From assembly GCF_008831285.2 (NCBI RefSeq), contig NC_045138.2, positions 11,298,571 through 11,362,570 of the forward strand: 64,000 nucleotides of DNA, written 5' to 3'. The DNA is from Nymphaea colorata. Taxonomy: Eukaryota > Streptophyta > Magnoliopsida > Nymphaeales > Nymphaeaceae. Shown one piece after another: positions 63,556-64,000 of this stretch (position 1 is its first letter; every line of letters begins with the position of its first letter). A model generated the notes under the pieces. The model was not told where the DNA came from. It ran no database searches and saw nothing but the letters and a program-made list of their open reading frames with translations. Both the position numbers and the translations under genes were made by a program.

Positions 63556-63960
63556 CTGCCCATCAAATGACTCCTAGGGGAAAGTTTCTTTTGTGAATAA
63601 AGGGTTGAAATGCCGCTTTATTGCTAAAAAAAAGAAATTGAGGTAGATTTATTTTATTTTCATTTTAAGAAAAACCCTCTTAATCATCATGATTTTTATA
63701 AAAATGCCACTAGAGGATATTTCCTGCCCATCAAATGCCACTACAGGAAATGCCATTATAAAAATGCCACTACAGGATATTTCCTGCCCATCAAATGACT
63801 CCTAGGGGGAAGTTTCTTTTGTGAAGAAAAGGTTGAAATGCCACTTTATGTTAAAAAAAAAGAAATTGAGGTAGATTTATTTTATTTTCATTTTTATTTT
63901 TATTTTAAGAAAAACCCTCTTAATCATCATGATTTTTATAAAAATGCTCTTATGTCTTTT
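63556..63960. repeat. 228-bp tandem duplication
   Basis: ctgcccatcaaatgactcctagg begins at 63556 and again at 63784. The two units share gaagtttcttttgtgaa, aaagaaattgaggtagattt and the segment ending cctcttaatcatcatgattttt. The end of unit 1 has a further small duplication of aatgccactacagga. Confidence 0.88.
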
Positions 63961-64000
63961 TTTTCAAGTTTATTTCACGCTAAAACCTAAATATACTATG

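Overview
The window is nuclear DNA of a flowering plant. It holds two intron-containing housekeeping genes of plant type (RPS2 and ALG13) in a landscape dominated by plant LTR retrotransposons (Copia, Ty3/gypsy chromovirus of Tekay/Del type, Athila/Tat-type gypsy) and DNA transposons (hAT, a Mutator-like element, a CACTA-like element). Primer-binding sites are of the plant initiator-Met-tRNA kind. I cannot name the species. No CRISPR, operon, rRNA or tRNA gene was seen.

Layout. 1-20.57 kb is a retrotransposon graveyard: scrambled gypsy pieces (1-728); a minus-strand Copia element (729-6005) with both LTRs, PBS and decayed gag-pol; then a head-to-head gypsy structure in which a 2.9-kb LTR in minus orientation (6607-9533, with PBS and gag start to its left) abuts a plus-strand truncated pol (9534-12624) followed by a plus-strand 3.0-kb LTR (12625-15614). 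Next come three Copia pieces in mixed orientation (16487-20568). 20.57-23.91 kb is CACTA-like and contains exon-like segments and patchwork duplications. 24-38 kb holds an Athila-type pol remnant (minus), a decayed LTR relative of the Tekay family (29827-32778), a Copia gag with 5' LTR (minus, to 34862) and a Tat-like integrase remnant.

38.5-46.3 kb is the gene for 40S ribosomal protein S2 (uS5), minus strand. Its two coding exons (45659-46330 and 38538-38696) are separated by a 6.96-kb intron that contains a nested transposon: a Mutator-like host element with 9-bp target duplications (39286-44590) carrying a 4.2-kb hAT element with 8-bp target duplications (39613-43813). The hAT encodes a nearly complete transposase and an unusual array of palindromes.

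46.3-55.3 kb is non-genic, AT-rich and repeat-like. 55.3-57.6 kb is ALG13, the catalytic subunit of the UDP-GlcNAc transferase that adds the second sugar of the N-glycan precursor (three coding exons, minus strand). 57.7-64 kb has no gene I can recognise apart from weak exon-like stretches, and ends in a 228-bp tandem duplication.

The most notable points are the very large transposon-filled intron in an essential ribosomal protein gene, the hAT element's palindrome array and duplicated terminus, the inverted-LTR gypsy structure that resembles an autointegration product, and two patches of templated filler DNA (20.2 and 22.7 kb). I found no previously undescribed functional system of genes. 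All coordinates of exons, LTRs and target duplications were read by eye.
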